A stretch of DNA of 64,000 bases from J014 sp964486055 (GTDB lineage: Bacteria > Acidobacteriota > Blastocatellia > Pyrinomonadales > Pyrinomonadaceae), in contig CAZALE010000006.1 of assembly GCA_964486055.1 (NCBI GenBank), positions 62,001 to 126,000 of the forward strand, given 5' to 3'. Positions 8,928 through 16,005 of the stretch are shown here, piece after piece (positions within the stretch are counted from its first letter, which is position 1; each line of letters begins with the position of its first letter). The notes beneath the pieces were generated by a model. That model ran no database searches, had not been told where the DNA came from, and saw only the letters and a list, made by a program, of their open reading frames with translations. The position numbers and the translations under genes were made by a program.

Positions 8928-8978
8928 TTAATTAAGCTTTCGGATCCTGCCGCGGGCGATATCGCATAAGTTTACGTA
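8928..8978. other. Cluster of tiled 6-8 bp palindromes (polylinker-like)
   Basis: Within 51 bp of intergenic DNA lie TTAATTAA (8928-8935), AAGCTT (8934-8939), GGATCC (8942-8947), CCGCGG (8950-8955), GATATC (8958-8963, inside the 10-bp palindrome GCGATATCGC) and TACGTA (8973-8978). The four from 8934 to 8963 are spaced exactly 8 bp apart. The local GC content is well above the AT-rich surroundings. The stretch is between the ppdK stop and the lipoprotein start; I cannot assign a function. Confidence 0.5.
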
Positions 8979-8983
8979 GACAA

Positions 8984-11650
8984 TCATGCAAGCGCGGAGT
9001 GAGCCGCTGATAATCTTGCAATAGGCACTCGAAAAGGTGAACAACTTACGTAATCAAAATCTAAAGAGTCAAAAAACTCTATAGAGCGAGGATCACCACC
9101 ATGCTCACCACAAATTCCTATCTTAAGCGCGGGGTTTGCTTTACGTCCTCTCTCCACTGCAATTCTTATTAACTCCCCAACGCCAGTTCTATCAATGGTC
9201 TGAAAAGGATCGTCTGGATATATTTTCTTTTCCACATACAGCGGTAGGAACCTACCTGAATCATCTCGACTAAGACCAAAAGTGGTTTGGGTAAGATCAT
9301 TAGTGCCAAATGAGAAAAAGTCAGCCTCTTTTGCTATTTGATCTGCGACTAGAGCTGCGCGGGGTAGTTCTATCATGGTCCCAACAGTAAATTTAATTTC
9401 CGTTCCATGCTCTTGCATTACTTGCTTGGCTATCTCACGGATGAGTTTTGATTGATGTGCGAACTCTTCGACGGTTGAAACTAATGGAATCATCACTTCT
9501 GGCAGGACGTTTAATCCCATGCTTTGCGCTTCGCATGCTGCCTCAAATATTGCACGCACTTGCATCCTCGTTACTTCTGGAACCAGCAAGCCTAGCCGGC
9601 AGCCGCGAAGACCTAACATTGGATTGGCCTCAGACAGATGTTCCACCCTTTTTAAGATCCGTCTCTTCTCTGCTATCTCATCTAAAATCATGTCCATTTC
9701 TTTAGGGGTTGCATGCCTAGCTTTAAATTTTAGTTCGGTCAGCTCTGAGAAGAGTTCTATTTGGCTTGGTAAGAATTCATGAAGAGGTGGATCAAGTAGA
9801 CGTATAGTTACCGGCAAACCATCCATTGCCTTGAATATATCAATGAAATCTTGTCTTTGAAATGGTAACAATTTCTCAAGTGCCTTTTCCCTTTCTCCTT
9901 GACCTCTTGCCATTATCATTTCACGCATTGCTTTGAGTCTTTCTTCACCGAAAAACATGTGTTCTGTCCTGCATAGCCCTATTCCCTCTGCTCCATACTG
10001 TCTAGCTAGCATAGCATCGTGTCCAGTGTCGGCATTGGCTCTTATTTTCAAGCGTCTAGTTTCATCGGCCCAGGACATCAGCATATGGAAATTCTCGTCT
10101 AATTTGGGCTGAATAGTCGGAACTCTACCTTTGAAAACCTTGCCGGTAGAACCGTCTATGGTTATCCATTCGCCTTTGGTGATTACAAGGTCTCCGATGG
10201 TTAGCTCATTGTAACTGTAATTTATGTTCAACGCTGAAGCCCCAACCACACAGGGTTTTCCCATCCCGCGTGCCACGACTGCAGCGTGTGAGGTCATACC
10301 GCCTCGCTGAGTTAATATAGCTTCTGCAGCTACCATCCCATGAAAGTCATCCGGGCTAGTTTCGCGTCTAACTAAGATAACTTTTTCACCATTTTTGGCC
10401 ATCTCTTCGGCTTCGTCAGGAGAGAAGACGACGATCCCTTGCGCAGCTCCAGGACTAGCTGGTAAACCAACGGCTATCGGTGTAGTCTCGACATTAGGAT
10501 CAATCATAGGGTGAAGCAATTGATCAATTTGCTCAGGCGAAACACGTTTTAAAGCTGTGTTTTTGTCTATCAGGCCTTCTCTAAACATTGCAACTGCGAC
10601 TTTAACTGCAGCCGCGCCGGTTCTTTTTCCGCTTCGAGTCTGAAGCATGTAAAGTTTTCCATTTTCTATGGTGAACTCAATGTCCTGCATGTCACGATAG
10701 TGCATTTCCAGGAGAACGGTTATCTCCAAAAGCTGCTGATAAACCTCCGGCATCTCCTCAGCTAATTTTGAAATGGGTTTTGGCGTTCTAATACCTGCAA
10801 CTACGTCTTCTCCTTGAGCATTTGTCAGATACTCGCCATATAGAACTTTTTCACCTGTCGAGGGATTTCGAGTAAAACAAACGCCTGTTCCACTCCTCTC
10901 ACCCATGTTACCGAATACCATAGCCTGAATTGTGACTGCCGTGCCCAAATCCTCCGGGATTCTGTGTATTCTTCTATAATCAATAGCTCGCTTTCCCATC
11001 CATGAATCGAAAACCGCAGCTATGGCCATCTTTAGCTGTGATTCAGCATTTTCTGGGAAGGCTAAGCCAGATTCTTCAGTAAACACGATTCGCTTATATG
11101 CAGATACTATCTGTTTCAATTCTTCAGTGGTAAGATCTGCATCTTGTCTGACTCCATTCTTAAATCGATCAAGTACTCTCTCGAATTTCTCATGTTCGAT
11201 ACCCAAGACTATCTCACCAAACATGGAGATAAAACGGCGGTAAGAATCCCAGGCAAATCGCTCGTCTCCCGTTTGAGTAGCTAGCCCCTGAACTGTTTTA
11301 TCATTCAACCCGAGATTCAAAACGGTATCCATCATACCAGGCATTGAAACTGGAGCTCCTGACCTGACAGAAACAAGAAGTGGATTCTCCGAAGAGCCGA
11401 ATTTCTTACCCAATCTGTCTTCTATCAGATTTAATTTCTCTCTTACCTGAGCCCACATACCCTCCGGAAAAATCTTCTCATTCGCGTGATATTCTCTGCA
11501 GCATTCAGTAGTGATTATGAAACCTGGTGGTACCGGAAGGCCCAAACGTGTCATTTCAGCTAATGCAGCCCCTTTGCCACCATATAACAATTTTCCCTCA
11601 CTAGAATTCGGTTTTTCACATTCCTCAAAAAGATATACCCACCTCTTCAT
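8984..11650 (-). CDS. ppdK: Pyruvate, phosphate dikinase
   Basis: This 888-aa enzyme interconverts pyruvate, ATP and phosphate with PEP, AMP and pyrophosphate. It can serve gluconeogenesis or PPi-dependent glycolysis. The N-terminal nucleotide-binding domain carries KLLYGGKGAALAEM and GERSGTGVCFTRNP. The phosphohistidine swivel domain has GGMTSHAAVVARGMGK with the catalytic histidine near residue 455. The C-terminal PEP/pyruvate TIM barrel has GLCRTEHMFF, FGTNDLTQ and GICGEHGGD with the catalytic cysteine near residue 847. Length is typical for a bacterial PPDK. No PPDK regulatory protein gene is adjacent. It is 65 bp downstream of the SRA-domain gene on the same strand; whether they are cotranscribed is unclear. 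Confidence 0.96.
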   Translation of the reverse strand: MKRWVYLFEECEKPNSSEGKLLYGGKGAALAEMTRLGLPVPPGFIITTECCREYHANEKIFPEGMWAQVREKLNLIEDRLGKKFGSSENPLLVSVRSGAPVSMPGMMDTVLNLGLNDKTVQGLATQTGDERFAWDSYRRFISMFGEIVLGIEHEKFERVLDRFKNGVRQDADLTTEELKQIVSAYKRIVFTEESGLAFPENAESQLKMAIAAVFDSWMGKRAIDYRRIHRIPEDLGTAVTIQAMVFGNMGERSGTGVCFTRNPSTGEKVLYGEYLTNAQGEDVVAGIRTPKPISKLAEEMPEVYQQLLEITVLLEMHYRDMQDIEFTIENGKLYMLQTRSGKRTGAAAVKVAVAMFREGLIDKNTALKRVSPEQIDQLLHPMIDPNVETTPIAVGLPASPGAAQGIVVFSPDEAEEMAKNGEKVILVRRETSPDDFHGMVAAEAILTQRGGMTSHAAVVARGMGKPCVVGASALNINYSYNELTIGDLVITKGEWITIDGSTGKVFKGRVPTIQPKLDENFHMLMSWADETRRLKIRANADTGHDAMLARQYGAEGIGLCRTEHMFFGEERLKAMREMIMARGQGEREKALEKLLPFQRQDFIDIFKAMDGLPVTIRLLDPPLHEFLPSQIELFSELTELKFKARHATPKEMDMILDEIAEKRRILKRVEHLSEANPMLGLRGCRLGLLVPEVTRMQVRAIFEAACEAQSMGLNVLPEVMIPLVSTVEEFAHQSKLIREIAKQVMQEHGTEIKFTVGTMIELPRAALVADQIAKEADFFSFGTNDLTQTTFGLSRDDSGRFLPLYVEKKIYPDDPFQTIDRTGVGELIRIAVERGRKANPALKIGICGEHGGDPRSIEFFDSLDFDYVSCSPFRVPIARLSAAHSALA

Positions 11651-11715
11651 CTTTACAACCTACCTCTATAAAACTTTCAAAACGCAAACAATTTTCAGAA
11701 ATTTTTCTAACAAAG

Positions 11716-12234
11716 TCAAAATGAATTATCTACCTTAACGAGCTTAAATCGCCAGATCATTCGATTTTGATTTTCATCAAAAACATACCTTCCATCAACG
11801 ACCCGCCAAAAACCGAGGAATTGCCAGCAGCCGACCCTTATTTTCCTGAAGAGAGGAACGGCATGACCAGATTTTATAGCGTTCAGAAGAGCTTGATTGA
11901 AACAATCTAATTTCTGATTTCCTCGCCTGCCAGCTCCTGTGTAAAAAATTACCTCACCCTTATCATCCTTTTTATCTGGATAACAAGGATTTATCTCCCC
12001 AAAATCTGTCAAGAGTGATATCAATTTGCCTTTTTTTTGGTAAATCCCATGTCTCACCTTGTGTACTTCTTTCACCAAGTGCCATGGAAGCAAGTCGTTA
12101 GGTTTAAGATTTTTCAAAGAAAGTGGGAAACGTTTTACATTATGCATACCAGATAGCTCAACAAGTGGATAAGTAAGACTTATAGTATCTACTCGTTTTT
12201 TAGCTAAATCAATTCTTTGGGTGAGGATAGTCAA
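11716..12234 (-). CDS. Stand-alone SRA (SET and RING associated / YDG) domain protein
   Basis: This protein of up to 172 aa contains the SRA/YDG core: EVIFYTGAGRRGNQKL, then NQALLNAIKSGHAVPLFRKI, GFWRVVDGRYVFDE, and a final RMIWRFKLVKV. Eukaryotic UHRF1 and bacterial McrA-like SRA domains share this pattern (YTGxGGxxDQK, NxAL, V-R, Y-V, W-F-L) and flip out modified cytosines (5mC, 5hmC). No HNH or other nuclease domain is present, and none is encoded next to it. Proposed function: reading modified DNA, possibly as a separate subunit. The start is uncertain. The longest frame begins at a TTG (12234) that lies about where transcription from a TATAAT at 12240-12245 would begin; the in-frame ATG at 12147 is the alternative. 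Neither has a good ribosome site. Confidence 0.65.
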   Translation of the reverse strand: MTILTQRIDLAKKRVDTISLTYPLVELSGMHNVKRFPLSLKNLKPNDLLPWHLVKEVHKVRHGIYQKKGKLISLLTDFGEINPCYPDKKDDKGEVIFYTGAGRRGNQKLDCFNQALLNAIKSGHAVPLFRKIRVGCWQFLGFWRVVDGRYVFDENQNRMIWRFKLVKVDNSF

Positions 12235-12675
12235 GCTGTATTATAAGGTCAGGATACAATCCAGAGCTGCTATAGATAGTTCACTACCCTCAGTGTTGGC
12301 ACTGTTTCTTTGGAGTAGTGTTGATGACTGGCGGTCTAGCATCCCCGAGCCAAACTGCTTCTTTTCCTTACAACTTTTATCGACTGTTTGCAGATAGCGC
12401 ACGTGGATACATTGCCTATATTGTTTTAACACTGCGATAAGGTTGGAATATTTCGGTTAATAAAACGGATGGAAAGGTGCATATTCTTTTCGATTCTCGA
12501 TTCAGAAAGACGTTTTTGTGATTTTTTCATCGTGAAGCTGAACATATCACGACTCTTGTCAACGATCAGGTGGTTGATAGTGCTTCTCAACAACTCACCG
12601 ATTAACATCCAAATATCAAAGGTATATTGTTTTAAATGTTTTAAGAACTCGTGCTGGTTATCTAAGCGCATGGGC
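12235..12675. other. Intergenic stretch with two weak overlapping minus-strand reading frames
   Basis: This 441-bp stretch lies between cysS and the SRA gene. Two minus-strand frames, 12426-12671 (81 codons, ATG) and 12241-12432 (63 codons, GTG), overlap by 7 nt. Neither has a ribosome site or a recognisable domain, and their residue composition does not look strongly protein-like. They could be decayed coding DNA. A TATAAT on the minus strand at 12240-12245 is a plausible -10 element for the SRA gene. I found no RNA gene or repeat. Confidence 0.4.
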
Positions 12676-14088
12676 TTAGGTAAGCGAGATTTTTCTTTTC
12701 CATCTAACTCCGTCTTTAGTGTCCTCGAGGATTATGCCCTTTTCAGTCAGATAAGCTCTTATAGCATCAGCGCGAGCAAAATCGCGTTTTTTTCTAGCTT
12801 CTTGTCTTTCCTCGATTAATTTCTCTATTTCGTCATCTAGTATAACTTCGTCGTCTTTACCGAATATGCCTAACACAGAATCGAACTTTTCTATGGCTTT
12901 TAGAGCGAGATTTCTATCGTCTTCTCGCAGATTTTCGTTTGCTATAGCTGTGTTGATTTCCCTGATCATGTTATGGATCGAGGCAAGAGCAACGGAAGTA
13001 TTTAGATCATCATCCATTGCCTCCTCAAATTCTCTGAGTGATTTTTCTATCAGCTCTTTAATTACTGGGTTTGAGCCAGCTGTTGCTTTCGTTGTTCTGA
13101 GAGCTAATTTGAAATTCTCTAATCTTTCTACCGTGGATACTGCGCCTCTTAATCCTTCGAAAGTAAAGTTTAGTTGGTTTCTATAGGGGACCGATAGCAA
13201 TAGGTATCTTATAGCAATAGGTGGAAATCCTTTTGCGAGGATATCTCTCAGAGTAAACTCGTTACCTAAGGACTTTGCCATTTTCTCACCGTCTACCTTT
13301 AGGAATTCACTGTGAAGCCAGTATTTGACGAAAGGCTTTTCAGTAGCTCCTTCGGATTGTGCTATTTCATTTTCATGATGAGGGAATTGTAAATCTATGC
13401 CACCAGCGTGAATATCGAAGCTTTCACCCAAATACTTCATTGACATTGCGGAGCATTCGATATGCCAACCTGGTCGGCCTCTTCCAAATGGAGCATTCCA
13501 GGCGGGTTCTTCGCCTTCTGGAACAAATTTCCAAAGGGCAAAATCTCTGACGTTTTCCTTATCATATTTATCAGCATCAATACGGCCGCTTGCTCCGGTT
13601 ATATTTCCTTCTAAATTAATCTTAGAGAGCTTGCCATATTCTGGAAATGAAGCAATGCGGTAATAGATTGATCCCTTAGATTCGTATGCTCTTCCTTTCT
13701 CCAAAAGTTTTTTGATCAGGTCTATCATTTCGTTAATGTGCTCAGTCGCACGAGGAGCTATATCTGGTCTTTGGCAGCCAAGCGCATCCATGTCCTCCCA
13801 AAATGCTTGAATATAAGGAGCTGTCATCTCATAAATCGTGATGTTTTTCTTTCTTGCCTCGCTGATTATTCGGTCATCCACGTCGGTTAAGTTCATTACG
13901 TGGATAAGATTAAAGCCTTTGAATTTTAGATATCGTCGCAAGATATCCCCAAATACGAAGGTGCGAAAGTTTCCTATGTGAGCAAAATTCCAAACCGTCG
14001 GCCCGCATATGTACATTCTGACTTTATCGTCATTTAGTGGCTTAAATTCTTCAAATTGTGCGGTAAGTGTATTGTAAAATCTCAGCAT
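12676..14088 (-). CDS. cysS: Cysteinyl-tRNA synthetase
   Basis: The 470-aa class I aminoacyl-tRNA synthetase charges tRNA-Cys. The zinc/cysteine-binding N-terminus has YICGPTVW (first zinc cysteine near residue 28), then the HIGH-type motif FAHIGNFRTF. GGIDLQFPHHENE near residue 230 supplies the other zinc ligands. The KMSKS loop is KMAKSLGNEFTL near residue 270. The DALR and anticodon-binding domain follows, ending in the usual RADAIRAYLTEKGIILEDTKDGVRW. Length is normal. GGAGAA upstream of the ATG is a modest ribosome site. No serine acetyltransferase or other cysteine gene is adjacent. Confidence 0.96.
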   Translation of the reverse strand: MLRFYNTLTAQFEEFKPLNDDKVRMYICGPTVWNFAHIGNFRTFVFGDILRRYLKFKGFNLIHVMNLTDVDDRIISEARKKNITIYEMTAPYIQAFWEDMDALGCQRPDIAPRATEHINEMIDLIKKLLEKGRAYESKGSIYYRIASFPEYGKLSKINLEGNITGASGRIDADKYDKENVRDFALWKFVPEGEEPAWNAPFGRGRPGWHIECSAMSMKYLGESFDIHAGGIDLQFPHHENEIAQSEGATEKPFVKYWLHSEFLKVDGEKMAKSLGNEFTLRDILAKGFPPIAIRYLLLSVPYRNQLNFTFEGLRGAVSTVERLENFKLALRTTKATAGSNPVIKELIEKSLREFEEAMDDDLNTSVALASIHNMIREINTAIANENLREDDRNLALKAIEKFDSVLGIFGKDDEVILDDEIEKLIEERQEARKKRDFARADAIRAYLTEKGIILEDTKDGVRWKRKISLT

Positions 14089-14164
14089 AAATTTCTAAAT
14101 TTCTCCGGAAGAAAATAATATAGCAGAGATAACCCCAAGAATTTGAATTGATGGGTTAAAAGAT

Positions 14165-14725
14165 TTAGGCAGTTTTTCCTATGAGTTTCTCTTGATGTTC
14201 GTCTTCCATGAAAAGATATTTCCGCCATTCGGGGCGAGATTCAGCATAGTTACAAAGCAATACGCGCTCTAGGCCAAGACTTAGAATTCTTTGGGGTGTT
14301 AATAGCGGCATTCTAGCTTGTTCTGGTGTGCGATTTCCTTTACGCTGATTACACTTAATGCATGCTGTAACTAGATTTTGGGGAACACTTTCCCCGCCTT
14401 GAGCTCTGGGAATTATGTGATCCAGAGTTAAGTCTTTTGCTGGCTTTTGCTCACCACAGTATTGACAACGGTAGCGATCACGAATGTATATTCGCGCACG
14501 CTTCATTGTAGTTTCCTGGCGGCGACGTTGAACGTGAATGTATCGCCGAAGGCGTATCACAGATGGAACACGAATTTCAGTCGTGGGGGAGTGCAGCACG
14601 TTATTTCCGTCGTATTCCTCTATGGTAACCTTGCCATTAAACCACATGCATATGGCTTTGGCAACTCCTACTGTTCCTAAGGGTTCATAGCTGAAGTTAA
14701 GCAGTAACACTCGTCCGGATAACAA
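14165..14725 (-). CDS. HNH endonuclease family protein
   Basis: The 186-aa protein carries a complete HNH zinc nuclease motif in its middle: RYRCQYCGEQ (first zinc CxxC), LTLDHIIPRAQGG (catalytic histidine), ENLV-type NLVTACIKCNQRKGNRTP (second CxxC). The N-terminus (LLSGRVLLLNFSYEPLGTVGVAKAI) matches a widespread chromosomal HNH family without a known phage or restriction partner. Substrate and role are unknown. The start is a TTG at 14725, chosen because AGGAGG lies 10 nt upstream and the N-terminus aligns with the family. It is 76 bp downstream of nothing obvious on its strand and precedes cysS. Confidence 0.85.
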   Translation of the reverse strand: MLSGRVLLLNFSYEPLGTVGVAKAICMWFNGKVTIEEYDGNNVLHSPTTEIRVPSVIRLRRYIHVQRRRQETTMKRARIYIRDRYRCQYCGEQKPAKDLTLDHIIPRAQGGESVPQNLVTACIKCNQRKGNRTPEQARMPLLTPQRILSLGLERVLLCNYAESRPEWRKYLFMEDEHQEKLIGKTA

Positions 14726-14793
14726 AACGCAACTACCTCCTTATTTTGAAAATTACTATATCAACCATAAGTTAAGCAAGCGTTAAGAATTAC

Positions 14794-14824
14794 AAAAAAG
14801 GCTGTCATTTTTAAGGAAGGCAGC
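14794..14824 (-). terminator. Intrinsic terminator candidate downstream of the serine hydrolase gene
   Basis: On the minus strand a GCTGCC...GACAGC stem (one mismatch; plus-strand arms 14801-14806 and 14819-14824) is followed by CTTTTTT (A run at 14794-14799 on the plus strand). It lies about 90 bp past the hydrolase stop codon, as expected for a Rho-independent terminator. Confidence 0.5.
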
Positions 14825-14909
14825 TATTGAGTCGCTCAACTTACGATTCAATCAGAGGAAGAAGCGAGCTTAGAATCCGAGATCAAGCTGGTATGTTTTA
14901 TCAAATTGA

Positions 14910-15830
14910 TCACAGGTATTTTTGAAGAATTGAAGAGAGTTTCCAAAGCATTTTTAGACCGGGATTTTCTTGGTTATAGAGCACAAAGGGCATATCGTCG
15001 ATGGTAATTGCAATCACGAGCCTGCCTTTTCGTGTGTAGATAATTCCAACATCGCTTCGAAGTCTGTCAAGAGCACCGGATTTCGAAGCGATTGGTGTTG
15101 TATCGAGGAGCCCTCTGCCAATTCCGTCAGTATATTGTTGGCGGCGTAGGATTGAGATCATGTCACGTGATGCTTCTTTGGATATGATCTCACCTTTTTC
15201 CATCATTTCTAAGAGTTTTGCCATCTCACGCATGGTAGAAACCCCTATCCCAAAGAGATGATTGTTATTCTCTTTCATTATCTTTGCTTCACCGCCACCA
15301 CCAATCTTCCTGAGCACTCTTATATATTTGAATCCCAGTTTTTGCATCCGATCATTGACTGCGTCTGTACCAATGCGATCCAAAATAATGTTCGTGGCAG
15401 TATTATCAGATACCACAATCATCAGATTGACCAGGGTTTTTAAATCTACTTCGAGTCCGTCAGTAAACTCACTCAAGATTCCCGATCCGCCCGCTTTGTT
15501 TTTGATCATGAACTTATCGTTCCAATTGAGAGAACCATCTGCAACTTGTGCGAAAACCTCAACCATGATCGCAAGCTTGATCGTGCTTGCTGTTCTTACC
15601 CTTTCGTCTGCTCTAAGCTCATAGGACTTCCCGGTATCGATATTTTTTGCATATATCCACACGTTACCTTGAAAGCCTGAAATCGCTTTTTTTATCTCTG
15701 TGTCTAGACTTACTGATTGAGAAATTAAATTTGATACTCTGGAATTTGACTGTGCATGAATGATGTCGATAAACAGTGACAAGAGAAGAAATAATGCTAT
15801 GTGTGTGAATGAAAGGCTTATCTTTGTCAT
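14910..15830 (-). CDS. Exported class A beta-lactamase-fold serine hydrolase
   Basis: This 306-aa protein has a signal peptide ending around DIIHAQ (residue 26). The penicillin-recognising fold shows all three core motifs: STIK (nucleophile S82, K85), SDN (S141-N143) and KSG in place of KTG near residue 240. The omega loop region, where class A beta-lactamases carry ExxLN with the deacylating Glu166, reads GGGGEAKIMKENNN and shows no such motif. It is therefore more likely a beta-lactamase-related hydrolase or peptidase of unknown substrate than a resistance enzyme, though the alignment of this loop by eye is uncertain. It is transcribed alone, downstream of the tyrosine kinase gene. Confidence 0.8.
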   Translation of the reverse strand: MTKISLSFTHIALFLLLSLFIDIIHAQSNSRVSNLISQSVSLDTEIKKAISGFQGNVWIYAKNIDTGKSYELRADERVRTASTIKLAIMVEVFAQVADGSLNWNDKFMIKNKAGGSGILSEFTDGLEVDLKTLVNLMIVVSDNTATNIILDRIGTDAVNDRMQKLGFKYIRVLRKIGGGGEAKIMKENNNHLFGIGVSTMREMAKLLEMMEKGEIISKEASRDMISILRRQQYTDGIGRGLLDTTPIASKSGALDRLRSDVGIIYTRKGRLVIAITIDDMPFVLYNQENPGLKMLWKLSSILQKYL

Positions 15831-15929
15831 CTTCGGATTTAAAAACAGAGCTTTCTTAATCGACTCAGTTTCATTTTGAGCACGATGTTATCAATGATCC
15901 AACTCAGCAACATCTTGTCCAGATAAGAT

Positions 15930-15959
15930 ATTTTTAGGTATATCAGAGCATTTTTAGGT
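15930..15959. repeat. Two ATTTTTAGGT direct repeats, 20-bp period
   Basis: ATTTTTAGGT occurs at 15930-15939 and again at 15950-15959, exactly 20 bp (about two helical turns) apart. They lie roughly 100 bp upstream of the serine hydrolase start. Same-face spacing would suit a regulator binding site, but this is inference. Confidence 0.3.
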
Positions 15960-15993
15960 CTCTAGTCGCTCTCCAGAGCGAACGAGAGTTTTT
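15960..15993. terminator. Stem-loop in the gap between tyrosine kinase and serine hydrolase genes
   Basis: CGCTC-TCCA-GAGCG (15967-15980) is flanked by CTCT/AGAG arms across a 3x3 internal loop, followed by TTTTT (15989-15993) on the plus strand. Position, just past the kinase stop at 16006, suggests a 3'-end structure for that minus-strand gene, but the T run is on the opposite strand. Confidence 0.4.
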
Positions 15994-16005
15994 CTTCGAG
16001 ATGGC

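Noticed and set aside
12241..12671. Two small minus-strand frames that might be a transposase remnant
   Set aside because: No DDE or other transposase motif, no terminal repeats and no target duplication are visible; kept only as weak frames in the gap entry.
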